Part shown: positions 45,958 to 55,555 of the stretch, piece after piece | How positions within the stretch are numbered: the stretch's first letter is position 1 | How the letters are laid out: the number at the start of each line of letters is the position of its first letter | Assembly: GCA_002221725.1 (NCBI GenBank) | Contig: NJFT01000241.1 | Location: 1 to 59,401, forward strand | Reading direction: 5' to 3' | From: Scedosporium boydii | Taxonomy: Eukaryota > Ascomycota > Sordariomycetes > Microascales > Microascaceae | Length of the DNA: 59,401 nt | Position numbers and translations under genes: made by a program | The notes under the pieces: generated by a model | What the model was told of the DNA's origin: nothing | Databases searched by the model: none | Seen by the model: only the letters and a program-made list of their open reading frames with translations

Positions 45958-47133
45958 CTATTGTCGACCTCGATTGGTACCCGCCCTGGCTATAGAGGCA
46001 GCTGGGATGCCCTTCCAAAAGACCTGAGGGATCTGGTACCTTCGAAAAGTCGTACGCTGGAGACCCAAGAAGACGTCGCTGCGCTCTTCTCCCGGTTGGA
46101 GCAGTATCTCGTAACTGACGACAATCTCACCCTCGACGAGATTGTGGAAGGAATTTTCACCGAGCCCTCAGAAAAGTCCTTCCTTGACCCCCGTCGCCAG
46201 CTAGCAAGGCAGCGCCAGGTTGTATTTGCGCTGTTGGGATGGCGGACCATGCTTTACCAGCCCGCGTTCAATACATGCGGCCCTTCCAGCCTGGCAATTC
46301 ATAAACCAACTAGCCAGCCGGACTCAGGGCTCGTCTTTGATACGTATCGGGTTCCAATCGATATGTGCGACAGGCCGCTCAGTATTCTTCTAAAATGTTT
46401 CGGAAACCTTCTACCGGGCCGTTCTGAAAGCTCGACACAGTCGGCATCCGAGACGGTCCGGGTTGCCGCAGGGTGGACACCTCTCTACCCGGACGAAGTA
46501 AACGCCCGGGTGATGAAGGTATCTTTCCGATGGGTAGATACCCTTGCTCTACACCTAGACTACGACAAAGAAGCCCGAAAACTGTCCCTCTTCGCCTTCC
46601 CCTCCATCTGCGCCAACGCCCTCCAGCACGGCGGCGCCATCTTCGCCTTCGCAAACTACGAGGGGTCTCCCGTCGACCCTCGAGCCAACGTAGTCCGCTC
46701 CTTTCTCAAAGAGGGACTGCTCTCGTACCGGCTCCTCTTTGGCCAGCACGCCAAATCCCGGAAACTATTCCAGCGGATCAGCGGCCCCGCCGACCTACCG
46801 TTCGAGCAGCCGGACATGCTCCTGAGCATCCTCTGCACGGCGAAGAGTCTCAACCTCGAGGCTGGGGACGACGTGTTTCCGCAGGATCACCCCGTGTATT
46901 TTGCCGCGAGGCACTTCCCTGTTCTCTGTGAGCGGGTGGTACTCCTTGCAAAGGAGCTGAATGGGCGGAAGCCGAAGGGAATAAAGGATTTGCTGAGGGA
47001 TAGGAGGGATAAGTTGCAGTGGTGGACGTTTTGGCTTATTTCTATTCTGGGCGGGTTGAGTTTGGTGTTGAGCGTGATTCAGATTGCTCTCCAGGGTGTG
47101 CAGATCTCCATGGAGTCTGGGAAGAGTGATTGA
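45958..47133 (+). CDS. Unknown protein with C-terminal membrane segment; first exon unresolved
   Basis: A 391-codon open frame runs from a TAG acceptor (45955-45957) to a stop at 47133. It lacks an ATG near its start: the first possible initiator, at 45961, is TTG, and the first in-frame ATGs (46249, 46363) lie inside coherent sequence. An upstream exon is therefore expected; ATG 45625 followed by a donor near 45755 (phase 0) is one candidate. The protein is soluble-looking up to residue 355, then carries KLQWWTFWLISILGGLSLVL and another hydrophobic stretch, a tail anchor or hairpin. The charged-then-WWTFW terminus resembles a group of uncharacterised fungal proteins. Function is unknown. Codon use is normal and the frame lacks internal stops, so it is likely real. 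Confidence 0.65.
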   Translation, partial: LLSTSIGTRPGYRGSWDALPKDLRDLVPSKSRTLETQEDVAALFSRLEQYLVTDDNLTLDEIVEGIFTEPSEKSFLDPRRQLARQRQVVFALLGWRTMLYQPAFNTCGPSSLAIHKPTSQPDSGLVFDTYRVPIDMCDRPLSILLKCFGNLLPGRSESSTQSASETVRVAAGWTPLYPDEVNARVMKVSFRWVDTLALHLDYDKEARKLSLFAFPSICANALQHGGAIFAFANYEGSPVDPRANVVRSFLKEGLLSYRLLFGQHAKSRKLFQRISGPADLPFEQPDMLLSILCTAKSLNLEAGDDVFPQDHPVYFAARHFPVLCERVVLLAKELNGRKPKGIKDLLRDRRDKLQWWTFWLISILGGLSLVLSVIQIALQGVQISMESGKSD

Positions 47134-48229
47134 AGTCTATACACTGGAAGAAGGTAGATAGATACCTTTCTTTTTGTCGTCCAATCTTCGTGTTTACAGT
47201 TGTCTTCTTGGCTTACACGTCTCGGCTGCCGTCATGCTGCCTTCTCGTGCCGATGTACCGTGGAAACCGCGATATCTGTGGACGCAGGGCGATGCCCCTC
47301 AGTAAATGAAGTCTCATGATATCTGAAGAAGGGTCTCAATATATCCAGAGGTATGCTGCCATAGTCGACAACTTATACAGAGAATCTATAAAGGGCGGCC
47401 TGTTATCGACGCAGGTAGCTCTCATCCTTTCCCTCTTCCCGATTCCCGTTCTGGAGAAAACAAAACTTCCTAGCATCGCACAAGCAAAGAAGAGATATAC
47501 AGAAAACAGGAAAGATTCAAATCATCAGCTGGTTAAAAAAAAAAAAAAAACTTGGAAGAGAACGTTTGCTTTTTTTTAAGTTGGAGAAGATAACCCTAAG
47601 CCAAAGCACTCCAAGTCTGATGCATTTTGATACTTTCCAAGTTCCCACCCCGCGCTGACATAAGCCGAGAACGATCATGAAATGGAGCTTTTACCTCTCG
47701 CATAAAGCGGAGCTCGTTGCGCACAACTGAGCTAGAAAGTGTCTCAAGAATCACACTTCTTATTCCTTGCCATTCGGCTCACAGCGCCCCCGGCTGTCTT
47801 GGTTGTCCCACAGTCGCGCGGCGGCGCAAATGGCAACTGGTGGCATTGCCCCGTTCTCCGAACCGATGTTCTCACCACTGCTGGACAGTGAGGGGGAGAG
47901 CCATGTCATCTAAAATGGCTTGGAAAAGTGTCATCTCTCATGTCCATATGAACTCCACGCGAATATGGAATTCCCGATCAGTCCGGCGTTTTCACTGAAT
48001 CCGGTCTTTGGTAAATAGGACCGCTTTTCACGTGGCAGTTCTAACACTCCCCCAAGGTGGCACAATGGAGCTATTCGGAGTCGGAATTTGGTAGCTGAGC
48101 CCTGTTTTCTTCGATGATGTGCTTTAAATCGACTAGCCCAGGCTGGACAGCTTGACGCGAGGGTTCCGGAGGTAAGTCGTACCTATATCATGTACTAAGT
48201 GGGGATCTATGCCTAACCATTGAATCTGA
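47134..48229. other. Spacer left of the copia relic
   Basis: About 1.1 kb without a recognisable gene; contains a 16-bp A run near 47535-47550. Short open frames are of non-coding composition. I looked for, and did not see, a terminal repeat of the adjoining element. Confidence 0.5.
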
Positions 48230-48470
48230 TAGGTAAAAAGAAATGAATTCATAGCTGTTTTCTTCGCTATGGGTCCTATCAGTGATGGATATCATCAAAG
48301 GCCTCACAGTCATCAGATGTAACACAATCAGTAACGTGGCGGCAAAGGCATCTTCTCCATCTTCGGGCTGCATGTCTCCCCTCACACACAGTCTGGCTTT
48401 AAAAATCTTTCGATATAGCCATTCTTGTCGAATTTGTATTTATGCACCCATTTCAGTGGGGAGAAGCCGT
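48230..48470 (-). pseudogene. Copia RT 5' segment, inverted copy
   Basis: Reading minus, the segment gives SPLKWVHKYKFDKNGYIERF, then after a one-base frame change FKARLCVRGDMQPEDGEDAF and AATL, the conserved opening of copia reverse transcriptase. Past this the sequence loses similarity. The segment is in inverted orientation to the rest of the relic. Confidence 0.8.
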
Positions 48471-48719
48471 GGGCATTCCAGAGCAGGCGACGAGCAGCGT
48501 CTTGGAAGCCACGAGCATTCCCGCGGACCCATCGAGCCGGCCCGAGGAAACCACAGGTAATACAACGAAACATCACGGGCAGCAGACTATCATCTCATGT
48601 CCCTGGAAAGAGTGCCAAGACCTGCGAAAACGAAGAGATGTTAGCCAAATTCGGAAGAATAGCTCTTGGAGGAATCTACTCAACTATTGTGATAGAAGTA
48701 AGGCAGAAGATGCATAGGC

Positions 48720-48905
48720 GAGACATGCCTACTGAGCCAAGACACCATCACGAAGCCATGAGGCATCTCTTCGCCGAATAATGGAAGAAGGCAGAGCTAG
48801 CAGAGCTCGAGGCGCTCAAGCGGCTGGGAACATACTAATTAGCTCGGAGCAGCGCTGAATCCTCCCCTATCCCACTCAAATGGGTGTACAAGTATAAGTT
48901 CGACA
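48720..48905 (+). pseudogene. Copia RT 5' segment, direct copy
   Basis: Plus-strand residues HHEAMRHLFAE, a stop, then WKKAELAELEALKRLGTY, a stop, and SSPIPLKWVYKYKFD match the start of the copia RT domain. Two in-frame stops show decay. It ends where the inverted copy continues (after KYKFD), followed by unrelated sequence. Confidence 0.75.
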
Positions 48906-49032
48906 ATATGGATATGTCACGCGCCGACACACTCGTGTCCTTAGCCGAAGCAGGCGAAGCAGAGCCATCAGACCTAGTTGGCGCGCTCCGTTCCACGAAA
49001 AAAAAGAAAAAAAAAAGAGGATCATTTCCTCC

Positions 49033-49200
49033 ATGGACGTTGAAATATGGCATCGACATCTCACCCATCCTGGACCTGATGTTCTGGAAAAGGCAATCGA
49101 GAGAGGGCTTGGCATCAAAGTTCAAGGCATCACTACATCCGAATGCAAAGCATACTTGCTTGCAAAGGCGTCACAAGTGATCTCCAGAGTCCCTCAGCCC
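49033..49200 (+). pseudogene. Copia GAG-pre-integrase fragment
   Basis: The fragment EIWHRHLTHPGPDVLEKAIE and GIKVQGITTSECKAYLLAKA, then SRVPQ, carry the family's WHxRLxHP and ITTSECxxCxxAK signatures. One expected Cys is Tyr (CKAYLL). In an intact element this precedes integrase and should lie before RT; here it follows an RT start fragment, so the order is disturbed. Confidence 0.75.
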
Positions 49201-49339
49201 ATCCGGACGTCCCAACTCTATGGCCTATATACCTTCAAATGTGGCCACAAGCCTACAATGGCACTCAGTTAGCATCTCTATGACGTGCCGAATGTCTGAT
49301 ATGATAGAAGGCACTTCCCTTCCCAACAAGCAAGCCAAC

Positions 49340-49650
49340 ACGCTATCACCCATGCTTCGGTACCGATTCCACGAGGAGATCCTGGCCGAGCTGGGCCTGA
49401 TTCCATGTCTCGAGGACCCTGCATATTCAGAAATGGGAAAAATAATCGTCGTTTTCTTCGTCGATGACCTGCTGGTGCTCTTCCGACCCGAATACACGAA
49501 GGAATGGAAGCAACTCGAGCAAGGACTAAAGGGATGCGTCAAACCCAGCGGTGGAAACCATGTCACCTGGTTCCTAAAGATCAGAATCACCCGTGACAGA
49601 GCCGACAGGAACCTGTGGCTCACTATGGACGAATATATCGAGCAAATGGC
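49340..49650 (+). pseudogene. Copia RT core fragment
   Basis: The fragment contains FHEEILAELGLIPCLEDPAY, the catalytic-type motif VVFFVDDLLVL (FVDD in place of the usual YVDD) and the following HVTWFLKIRITRDRADRNLW region. The integrase core that should precede it is missing. The piece is intact in frame for roughly 100 codons. Confidence 0.85.
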
Positions 49651-49654
49651 AGCT

Positions 49655-50245
49655 CGATATGACCCATATGGCCGCAGCGGACCACTGTATTAAATATCTG
49701 CTGTCAACCAAGCACTACGCTTGCCAATATGATAGCTCGAGCGGCTCGTTCGAGTGCTACAGCGAAAATACCTCCTGGGGAGACTCTATAAAAGAGCCAA
49801 GTAAGATCTTCGAAGATGATGAGCTTGGGAGAACGATTCTGGGCTCATAGCCGAAGCGAAGCTGCTAGCGATTTTGTCGGCCGCAATGGAACAGTACGCG
49901 AATGGCACGATTATTCGGCGACGTCGGTCTCAAGCTCGATCATGGTCTCCACTAATGTGCGACAACCTCCAAACCGAGGACTCGGCGCGACTTCATGCAA
50001 GACTCCGTCACGTCGACATCCATCGTCACTGGCTGCGATAGGAAGTTCAGAAGCAAAGGATAGGAATAGAATGTCCCATTTTTCCATCATGTCAAAGTGG
50101 GCTTGGATGTCATCCTTTCACTGCTCGATCGGGCTCTTTTGAGGTTTCGAGTCAGCATTGCAGCCCATTTCGATTCAAGGCTGGTTTTGGGGGTGAAAAC
50201 AACGGACATGGTCGCTGACGGACTCACCAACCGTGGAATAATTGA
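49655..50245 (+). pseudogene. Copia RNase H region, multiply frameshifted
   Basis: Pieces in different frames: AADHCIKYLLSTKHYACQYD (about 49660-49720), AEAKLLAILSAAMEQY (about 49850-49900), LRHVDIHRHWLR (about 50005-50040) and TTDMVADGLTNRGIIDL (about 50200-50250). These are recognisable RNase H and C-terminal copia motifs in normal order. Confidence 0.75.
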
Positions 50246-50250
50246 CCTTA

Positions 50251-51188
50251 TATACACGGAAGGTACGATCATGATGGATATCTATTGGAATATTCGATCG
50301 GAAGAATGTTTCTACTTATCCATGAAATCGGCAGCTATTCTGCTGCCGAAAAGAACTGCTGTTTCTCAACCAATTCCTACCAAAAACACTACTGTAACCG
50401 AAGTCCGTTCCCATTCCTCTTTGGGTCATTCCATCATTTCCGATGTCCGTGGACGGCCAGTTCCGACTCTGAATAGCTTCATCTGCCAGCTGGACTGCGG
50501 AAGGATTGGGGTAGCAAAAGTTGCTGTGACGAAGGAGAGTGAAGCTACGAGATAAGAAGACAATAAGAGCAAACATCTTTTAATAGAAGATTAAGTAGTG
50601 CATGGGAGACTTGATGTCAGTCCTGGCCTGTTACTACTAAGATATGGGTGAGCCATCTGATGTGGACGTGGCATCTCGACCGCGATGAGGTGCTTCGGAT
50701 AACATGCCAGACTGGTTCTTCCCTCTTGCCCTTGGCTCTGCTCGTTCGTGAATACAAGCCGAGACTGAGCGTTGTAGATTACTGTTGCCCGACTTAGCTT
50801 GGCTCGCCGCCTACAGCGACATAGAATTTTGTGATTGGTCTCAATGCGGTGATTTTCACAGCAAAGGTTGTAGTGAAGCTGGGGAAAAATAAGGAAATCC
50901 AAAAATGTATTGCTTGGTCTTCGAGGCCATCAAGAGTGCAGCGAGAGCTGATGAGAGACGAGAGCCAACATTCGAAGTACCTGTGTTCTCTGTACCTTCA
51001 GGTGGGGCCAACCGCCAGCCAACCCACGTGACCAAAATCCGACAGCCCATCAGAACCTTGCAATTCCTCAGCCATCTCGAATCATCAATTGAGCCCGTCG
51101 GAGCGGTTTTAAAGCTTCCAAAACGATCCCCCCGATTACCGACCAAAGAACACAGAGAGCGTGACGCCAACGCTTTCCCCACAACGCC
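50251..51188. other. Spacer between the copia relic and the NDUFS6 gene
   Basis: About 940 bp. No terminal repeat or gene was recognised. The right end (50950-51188) should hold the NDUFS6 promoter. Confidence 0.5.
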
Positions 51189-51880
51189 ATGTCGACCGCT
51201 TCACTTCGAACGCTGGGCGGTCTCTCGCGCCGCCTGCGCGTGCCCATCCGAACCTTCACGACCACCGCGCGCCAATTGGAGGCGCCCGCCGCGGCTCCCG
51301 TCGAGGCCGAGGGCTCCAAGGCCGTTACGCAGCAGGCTCCGAACAGGGTTGGTGTTTGGGCGAAGGGGCAGAAGCCGAGGGCTGAGGCTATGACTGGGCC
51401 TAGGTTTGAGCAGACGGACTTTGCTGTGCAGGTGAGTTGTTTTTCGGGGGTGTGGGGGAGGAGAAGTGGACATAGCAATGGGATATCACAAAAGGCCAAT
51501 TGGGGTTCAATTTGGGGTTGAATCTTTGCTAATGTTGTTTACTTCTTCTAGCCTCAACCGTATGCGGCTATCGAGCTCATCCACAAGCAGCCCGTGAGGT
51601 GGACGCATGACCGGATCGTTGCCTGTGATGGTGGTGGTGGCCCTACCGGTCATCCCAGGATCTTTATCAATACTGACAAGCCGGAGATTGCGACTTGTAA
51701 CTACTGCGGAATCCCCTACGTGAGTTTTCCTTTTCTACGTTTCGTCTCTGGCTCTAGGCTGGGGAGGGTTTAGAGGTATGGTATACGGTTGCAGCCGGCT
51801 AACTCCTATGCTTATAGGCAAACGAACACCACAGGAAGCACCTCGAGTCCCTTCCCCAGACTTCCTACCCCCTTAAATAA
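51189..51880 (+). CDS. NADH:ubiquinone oxidoreductase NDUFS6/13-kDa-type subunit
   Basis: Exons 51189-51431, 51552-51719 and 51818-51880, all phase 0, give 157 aa; introns 51432-51551 (GTGAGT...TAG) and 51720-51817 (GTGAGT...TAG). The N-terminus is a mitochondrial presequence (Arg/Ser/Thr rich, SRRLRVPIRTFTTTARQL). The C-terminal half is the CHCC zinc finger of the family: Cys106, His115, Cys130 and Cys133, in VACDGGGGPTGHPRIFI and ATCNYCGIPY, ending HHRKHLES. NDUFS6 is a peripheral-arm subunit of respiratory complex I that holds a zinc ion and is needed late in assembly. The ATG at 51189 is the one that includes the presequence. Confidence 0.95.
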
Positions 51881-52537
51881 ACGGCACAAAGGCGTGAGGA
51901 GGGGAAATGTTGTGTTGGTGATGAGGAGATGGGAGCTGTATAGTTAGATGGGAGAAATAGACCTGCTGTCCCTGATGCTCTATAGAATGTGGAAGTGGTA
52001 CAGGGAATATGTGCTCTGTGTGTAAATATCAAAAAACAACATAAAGATTTCATTCAGCCTTGCATCCGGTTCTTTAGGGTTTTATCATTATGAAACGAAG
52101 ACGGGGGGGATGGCCAGGGTCTTGATTGTTGCAGAGGGCTTGCCTTTCGTTTGCTCTTGGGCCGTATCTTCGAGACGGACGCCAGAAGGAACAGACTCAA
52201 GGAACAGCTCACGTCATATTTCGAGGAAGCTGCAATTGGGTTCCCGAGGCAGCAAGCAAAGCCAAGACACCCTTAGAATTTGATTGTTCGCCTCGAAACC
52301 GAAAATGATGTCAATAAGAAGCAATTGATCAATCATTAACAGCTTTAAGCATCCATTCCTGGTCGCAGCCCAACCCAGAGCTATCAATGTACAAAGGTAA
52401 CCCCGCCAAAAAGATGCCAGCGTTCAGGCCTTCTGCTCATACACTTTGATATCCCGTCCATATGGGCCTAGACATCCTCTTACGTATGAATATTGCTCCG
52501 TTGATCTCATCAACCACATCCATTGATCCACTGGAAA
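51881..52537. other. Spacer between NDUFS6 and YjbQ genes
   Basis: A 657-bp spacer with the NDUFS6 3' region and YjbQ promoter. No other feature was recognised. Confidence 0.6.
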
Positions 52538-53303
52538 ATGCCACCATCACCCACACCCACCTCCGCCCTCTCAACAACCCTCATCATCCTCCTCCTCGCC
52601 CTCGCCTTCTTCCCCAACCTCTTCCACACCCTAACAACCCTCCCGCTCACCCTCCTCTCCCACCTCTTCCTCCCCAGCAAAACAACAACAACCCCTCCAC
52701 CGACTATGTGGTTCCAAAAACAATTCAGCCTCCCCGCCCGCGCCCGCGGCTCCTACCTCGTTACGGACCTCGTGCTCTCCCAGCTCCCCGAGATAGCCGA
52801 GTATAAAGTCGGCCTGCTGAATTTGTTCGTGCAGCATACGAGTTGCGCGCTGAGCTTGAATGAGAATTGGGATGAGGATGTGAGGCATGATATGACGGAT
52901 GCGCTGGAGCGCATTGCGCCGTACGAGGGGAAGAAGGGGGAGGAGCTGTATAGGCATAGCGCTGAGGGGAGAGATGATATGCCGGTATGTCTGGAATCTC
53001 TTTTCATTTTATTTTATTTTATCTCTCCCCCTTGCTGATAAAAGTGTAGGCGCATATCAAGAGCTCCCTCATCGGCGCAAGCGTCACGATCCCCATCAAG
53101 GACGGAAAACTTGTAAGTTAAGACCCCATTGTTCCTCTCTTGATAAGCCCTCTCAACGTGCGACGACTTATTCTCGTCATCCTTTCTTGTCTCCCACGAA
53201 CTAGGCGACCGGAACGTGGCAGGGCATCTGGTACCTCGAGTTTCGAGCCGTGAAGCACACGCGCAAGATCGTAGCGACGATTCAGGGGGAGAAGTATCAA
53301 TGA
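52538..53303 (+). CDS. YjbQ/UPF0047-family protein with N-terminal membrane extension
   Basis: Three exons: 52538-52984, 53050-53112 and 53205-53303, giving 202 aa; introns 52985-53049 (GTATGT...TAG) and 53113-53204 (GTAAGT...TAG). The domain starts at Met57 (ATG 52706, MWFQKQFSLPARARGSYLV) and contains the conserved LLNLFVQHTSCALSLNENWD, DALERIAPYEG, HSAEGRDDMPAHIKSSLIGA and TWQGIWYLEFRA. Upstream, an in-frame ATG at 52538 adds 56 residues with a hydrophobic segment (STTLIILLLALAFFPNLF). Their strongly C-ending codons look coding, so the longer form is preferred, though most family members begin at the MWFQK position. UPF0047 proteins are about 140 aa and have been linked to thiamine-phosphate synthase activity in bacteria; the fungal role is unclear. 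Confidence 0.88.
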
Positions 53304-53739
53304 GACGAGGGTAATGCGCCGACCTCGAGGATATAGAAACGAGGCAAGGGTATAGGTAGCGGGTACAAAACAGGAAAACGATACGGGAACAGAAAAAGAA
53401 TCACTATTGATGAGTAGACTTATGGAGAGAAAGAAACGAAAAGCAGGTTTGATGTAACAGAGCTTTTTCATATCTTCAAGTTCTCTATCATACATGCTTT
53501 GATGCTGCAATACCCACTTGCGCCAGAAACTCCCAGGATTTTTTCCTCTTATATTCCTCGACTCTCACTCCTCAACGAGCTGTCATGCCCATCTCGAACC
53601 CCCTACCGCCCTTTTCGTTCCTTTCCTTATTGTTTCCTTCACTATACTCTCAATCGTCTTCTTCTCTCTCTCCGAAACATAACGAAATCGCCAAATCTCG
53701 AATAAAATGAAAAATAAAAACAGCCACCCTAGCCTCCCT
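53304..53739. other. Convergent 3' spacer between the YjbQ and CFIm25 genes
   Basis: 436 bp between two convergent stop codons; AT-rich near the right end. No other feature was seen. Confidence 0.6.
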
Positions 53740-54681
53740 CTAGCTCGTACCATTCTCGTTCATCTCCGTATCGTCACCACCCGCCAAGACCTTCGTCCTC
53801 GGAACATATCCCTCGGGAGGCGCGGCGCCGGGCGTCATGGCCGCGATGTTTCCGTTCTCGTCAACGAACTCGAAGTTGTACCGGCTTAGCAGGTGAGGAA
53901 TCGCCGAGAGCTGAGGTCCGTAGCGTTGCGTGTTGTCGTAGAGCTCGAAGAGGGGTACGGCGAGGAGCTTCATGTTTTTGGGGACGCTGAGGACCTCTGC
54001 GATTTGGGCGGTTAGTCGAGGCCAAGAAGAAGAAGGAAAAGAGAAGGGGGGGTGGGTTTCCAAATAGCTAGGGTAAAAACGAGAAAGAGAAAGAAAAAAA
54101 AGAAAAGAGGCAAGGAAAAAAAGGACTAGGTCGGGAAACTCACTGCTCTTCGGAAGCTGAATAAAATAAAGCTTCTTACACTCCTTCGGCCTCGTAACAT
54201 GCGCCGGAATAAACGGATACATAAACGTCTCAAAATTCGGCCTCCACCACTGCGCCAAACAATCGCCCACATCCCAATCCCCGGCCTCCTCGCCCTCCCC
54301 CAACCTACCCACGGGCGCCAGCCTCTCGTCGAGCCTAGCCTTGAAACCCTGAAGCTCCTCGTCCTCGGGTCGGAGGTAGTCGCCGGGCAGCTTGAAGAAG
54401 GCGTTGGCGATCTGCAGCATGAGGATGTGCGGGTGGTTGTGCTCGTGGCAGACGAGGATGCCCTCGCAGGTTCGGCGCATGCCGTGCTCGCCGTAGTGTT
54501 CTTCGAGACGCTTGAGGCGCGCGATCACCGACGGGTCTTCTTCCGGTTGGGTCTCTTTGACGCCGAAGGTGTAGTTGGAGAGCGGGTACAGGCGGATCGT
54601 GGTGGGTTGGTTGGCGTTGAAGGAGAGGGGGGTGATGGGGGGTTTGGTGCTTTGGAGGACTGAAGGGGGGATAGTAGACAT
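53740..54681 (-). CDS. Cleavage factor I 25-kDa subunit (CFIm25/NUDT21 family)
   Basis: Exons 54681-54144 and 53996-53740 joined across intron 54143-53997 (GTGAGT...CAG) give 264 aa. Splicing turns LPKS-SEFPD into LPKSKVLSVPKNMKLLAVPL, the family sequence. The protein begins with LYPLSNYTFGVKETQPEEDP and then a Nudix fold: MRRTCEGILVCHEHNHPHIL, FFKLPGDYLRPEDEE, ending at WWRPNFETFMYP and VPLFELYDN. CFIm25 binds UGUA elements upstream of poly(A) sites as part of the pre-mRNA 3'-processing machinery; its Nudix box has lost hydrolase residues in animals. A Gly/Asp/Glu-rich tail of about 35 residues follows the fold. Start at 54681 is the natural ATG. The gene is convergent with the YjbQ gene. 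Confidence 0.93.
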   Translation of the reverse strand: MSTIPPSVLQSTKPPITPLSFNANQPTTIRLYPLSNYTFGVKETQPEEDPSVIARLKRLEEHYGEHGMRRTCEGILVCHEHNHPHILMLQIANAFFKLPGDYLRPEDEELQGFKARLDERLAPVGRLGEGEEAGDWDVGDCLAQWWRPNFETFMYPFIPAHVTRPKECKKLYFIQLPKSSEFPDLVLFFLASFLFFLSLSRFYPSYLETHPPFSFPSSSWPRLTAQIAEVLSVPKNMKLLAVPLFELYDNTQRYGPQLSAIPHLLSRYNFEFVDENGNIAAMTPGAAPPEGYVPRTKVLAGGDDTEMNENGTS

Positions 54682-55555
54682 TTTGGCGAAGGGTGGTTAG
54701 GTGGTTAGCTGGTGGTAAGGAGATTCGGTTCGAGTGTGGTAGGTAGATCTGCTTCGATTGGAAAATGGTAGGAGATTGCTGGTTCGGCCGCGTTTGGCGA
54801 TGTGTGTGGTTTTTGGCGAGGTAGCAAGAGAGACTCGAGAGATTGGCGGTGGGCGCGTGGGATTTGGAGAAGGGAAACGTTGGAAGCTTGTTCAGCCTTG
54901 CCCAAAAATGGATGCTGGCGTTGGTGCTGCTAAGGACAAGTACTGAGGAAGAGCTAGGGTAAGCCTCCATCCACTGTACCTTGTACTAGCACTTGCACTT
55001 TGTCTTGTCTATCGCAGACGCTCAAGACAACACAGACGATTCCAAGTAACATCTCGGTTTATACAGATCAATGCCCAAATTTCTAAATCCGGAAATTATC
55101 ATCAGAAAATTGGTGAATTGTGTCAATCTTTCCCAACTGCTCTGAAATCACTCTACAAAGCTCTTGGAATCAAAAGCTACTGCTCAGTGCTCAGCACCCA
55201 GGGCCTTATTGTGAACAACATTGACAGATCTTCACTCAAACCACTGCAAAGCAAGGCTCATCTTTTTAGGAAAAGCTCATTCCAATCTATGCATGTAGTA
55301 CTAACAAAAATCACTGATAAACGCAGTATTCCCAGGAACATCCCGAAAAACAAGAAACAAAAAGAGAGTCAAAAAAACCAGAAGGAAAAAGGAAAGAAAA
55401 AAAACATCAATCCCGATCAATCACAGCACCAGAGGCGCCCGTACAATTACACATCAAATGTACCGTGTACCGCTTCAACAACTCCCAAGAATCCAACACT
55501 TGGAAGAAGGATAAAAAAAACTCCTCGCTTGCTCTCACTTAGTGGTTTTACCTTC
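54682..55555. other. Spacer between CFIm25 start and carboxypeptidase stop
   Basis: About 870 bp, containing the CFIm25 promoter and the carboxypeptidase 3' region, with a Lys-rich open frame (55118 onward) judged to be non-coding AT-rich sequence that runs into the antisense of the next gene. Confidence 0.6.

Larger units (their letters stand above)
48230..50250. mobile_element. Degenerate, rearranged Ty1/copia retrotransposon
   Basis: Fragments of a copia polyprotein on both strands: a reverse-transcriptase start on the minus strand (48230-48470), the same region on the plus strand (48720-48905), a GAG-pre-integrase piece (49033-49200), the RT core (49340-49650) and an RNase H region (49655-50245). 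Every piece is broken by stops or frame changes. No long terminal repeats were recognised. The element cannot be autonomous. Confidence 0.85.

Noticed and set aside
47316..47579. 87-codon plus-strand frame near an A run
   Set aside because: Ends in Lys encoded by poly-A; shares only a short SQYIQR-like stretch with 44405, too little to call a repeat.
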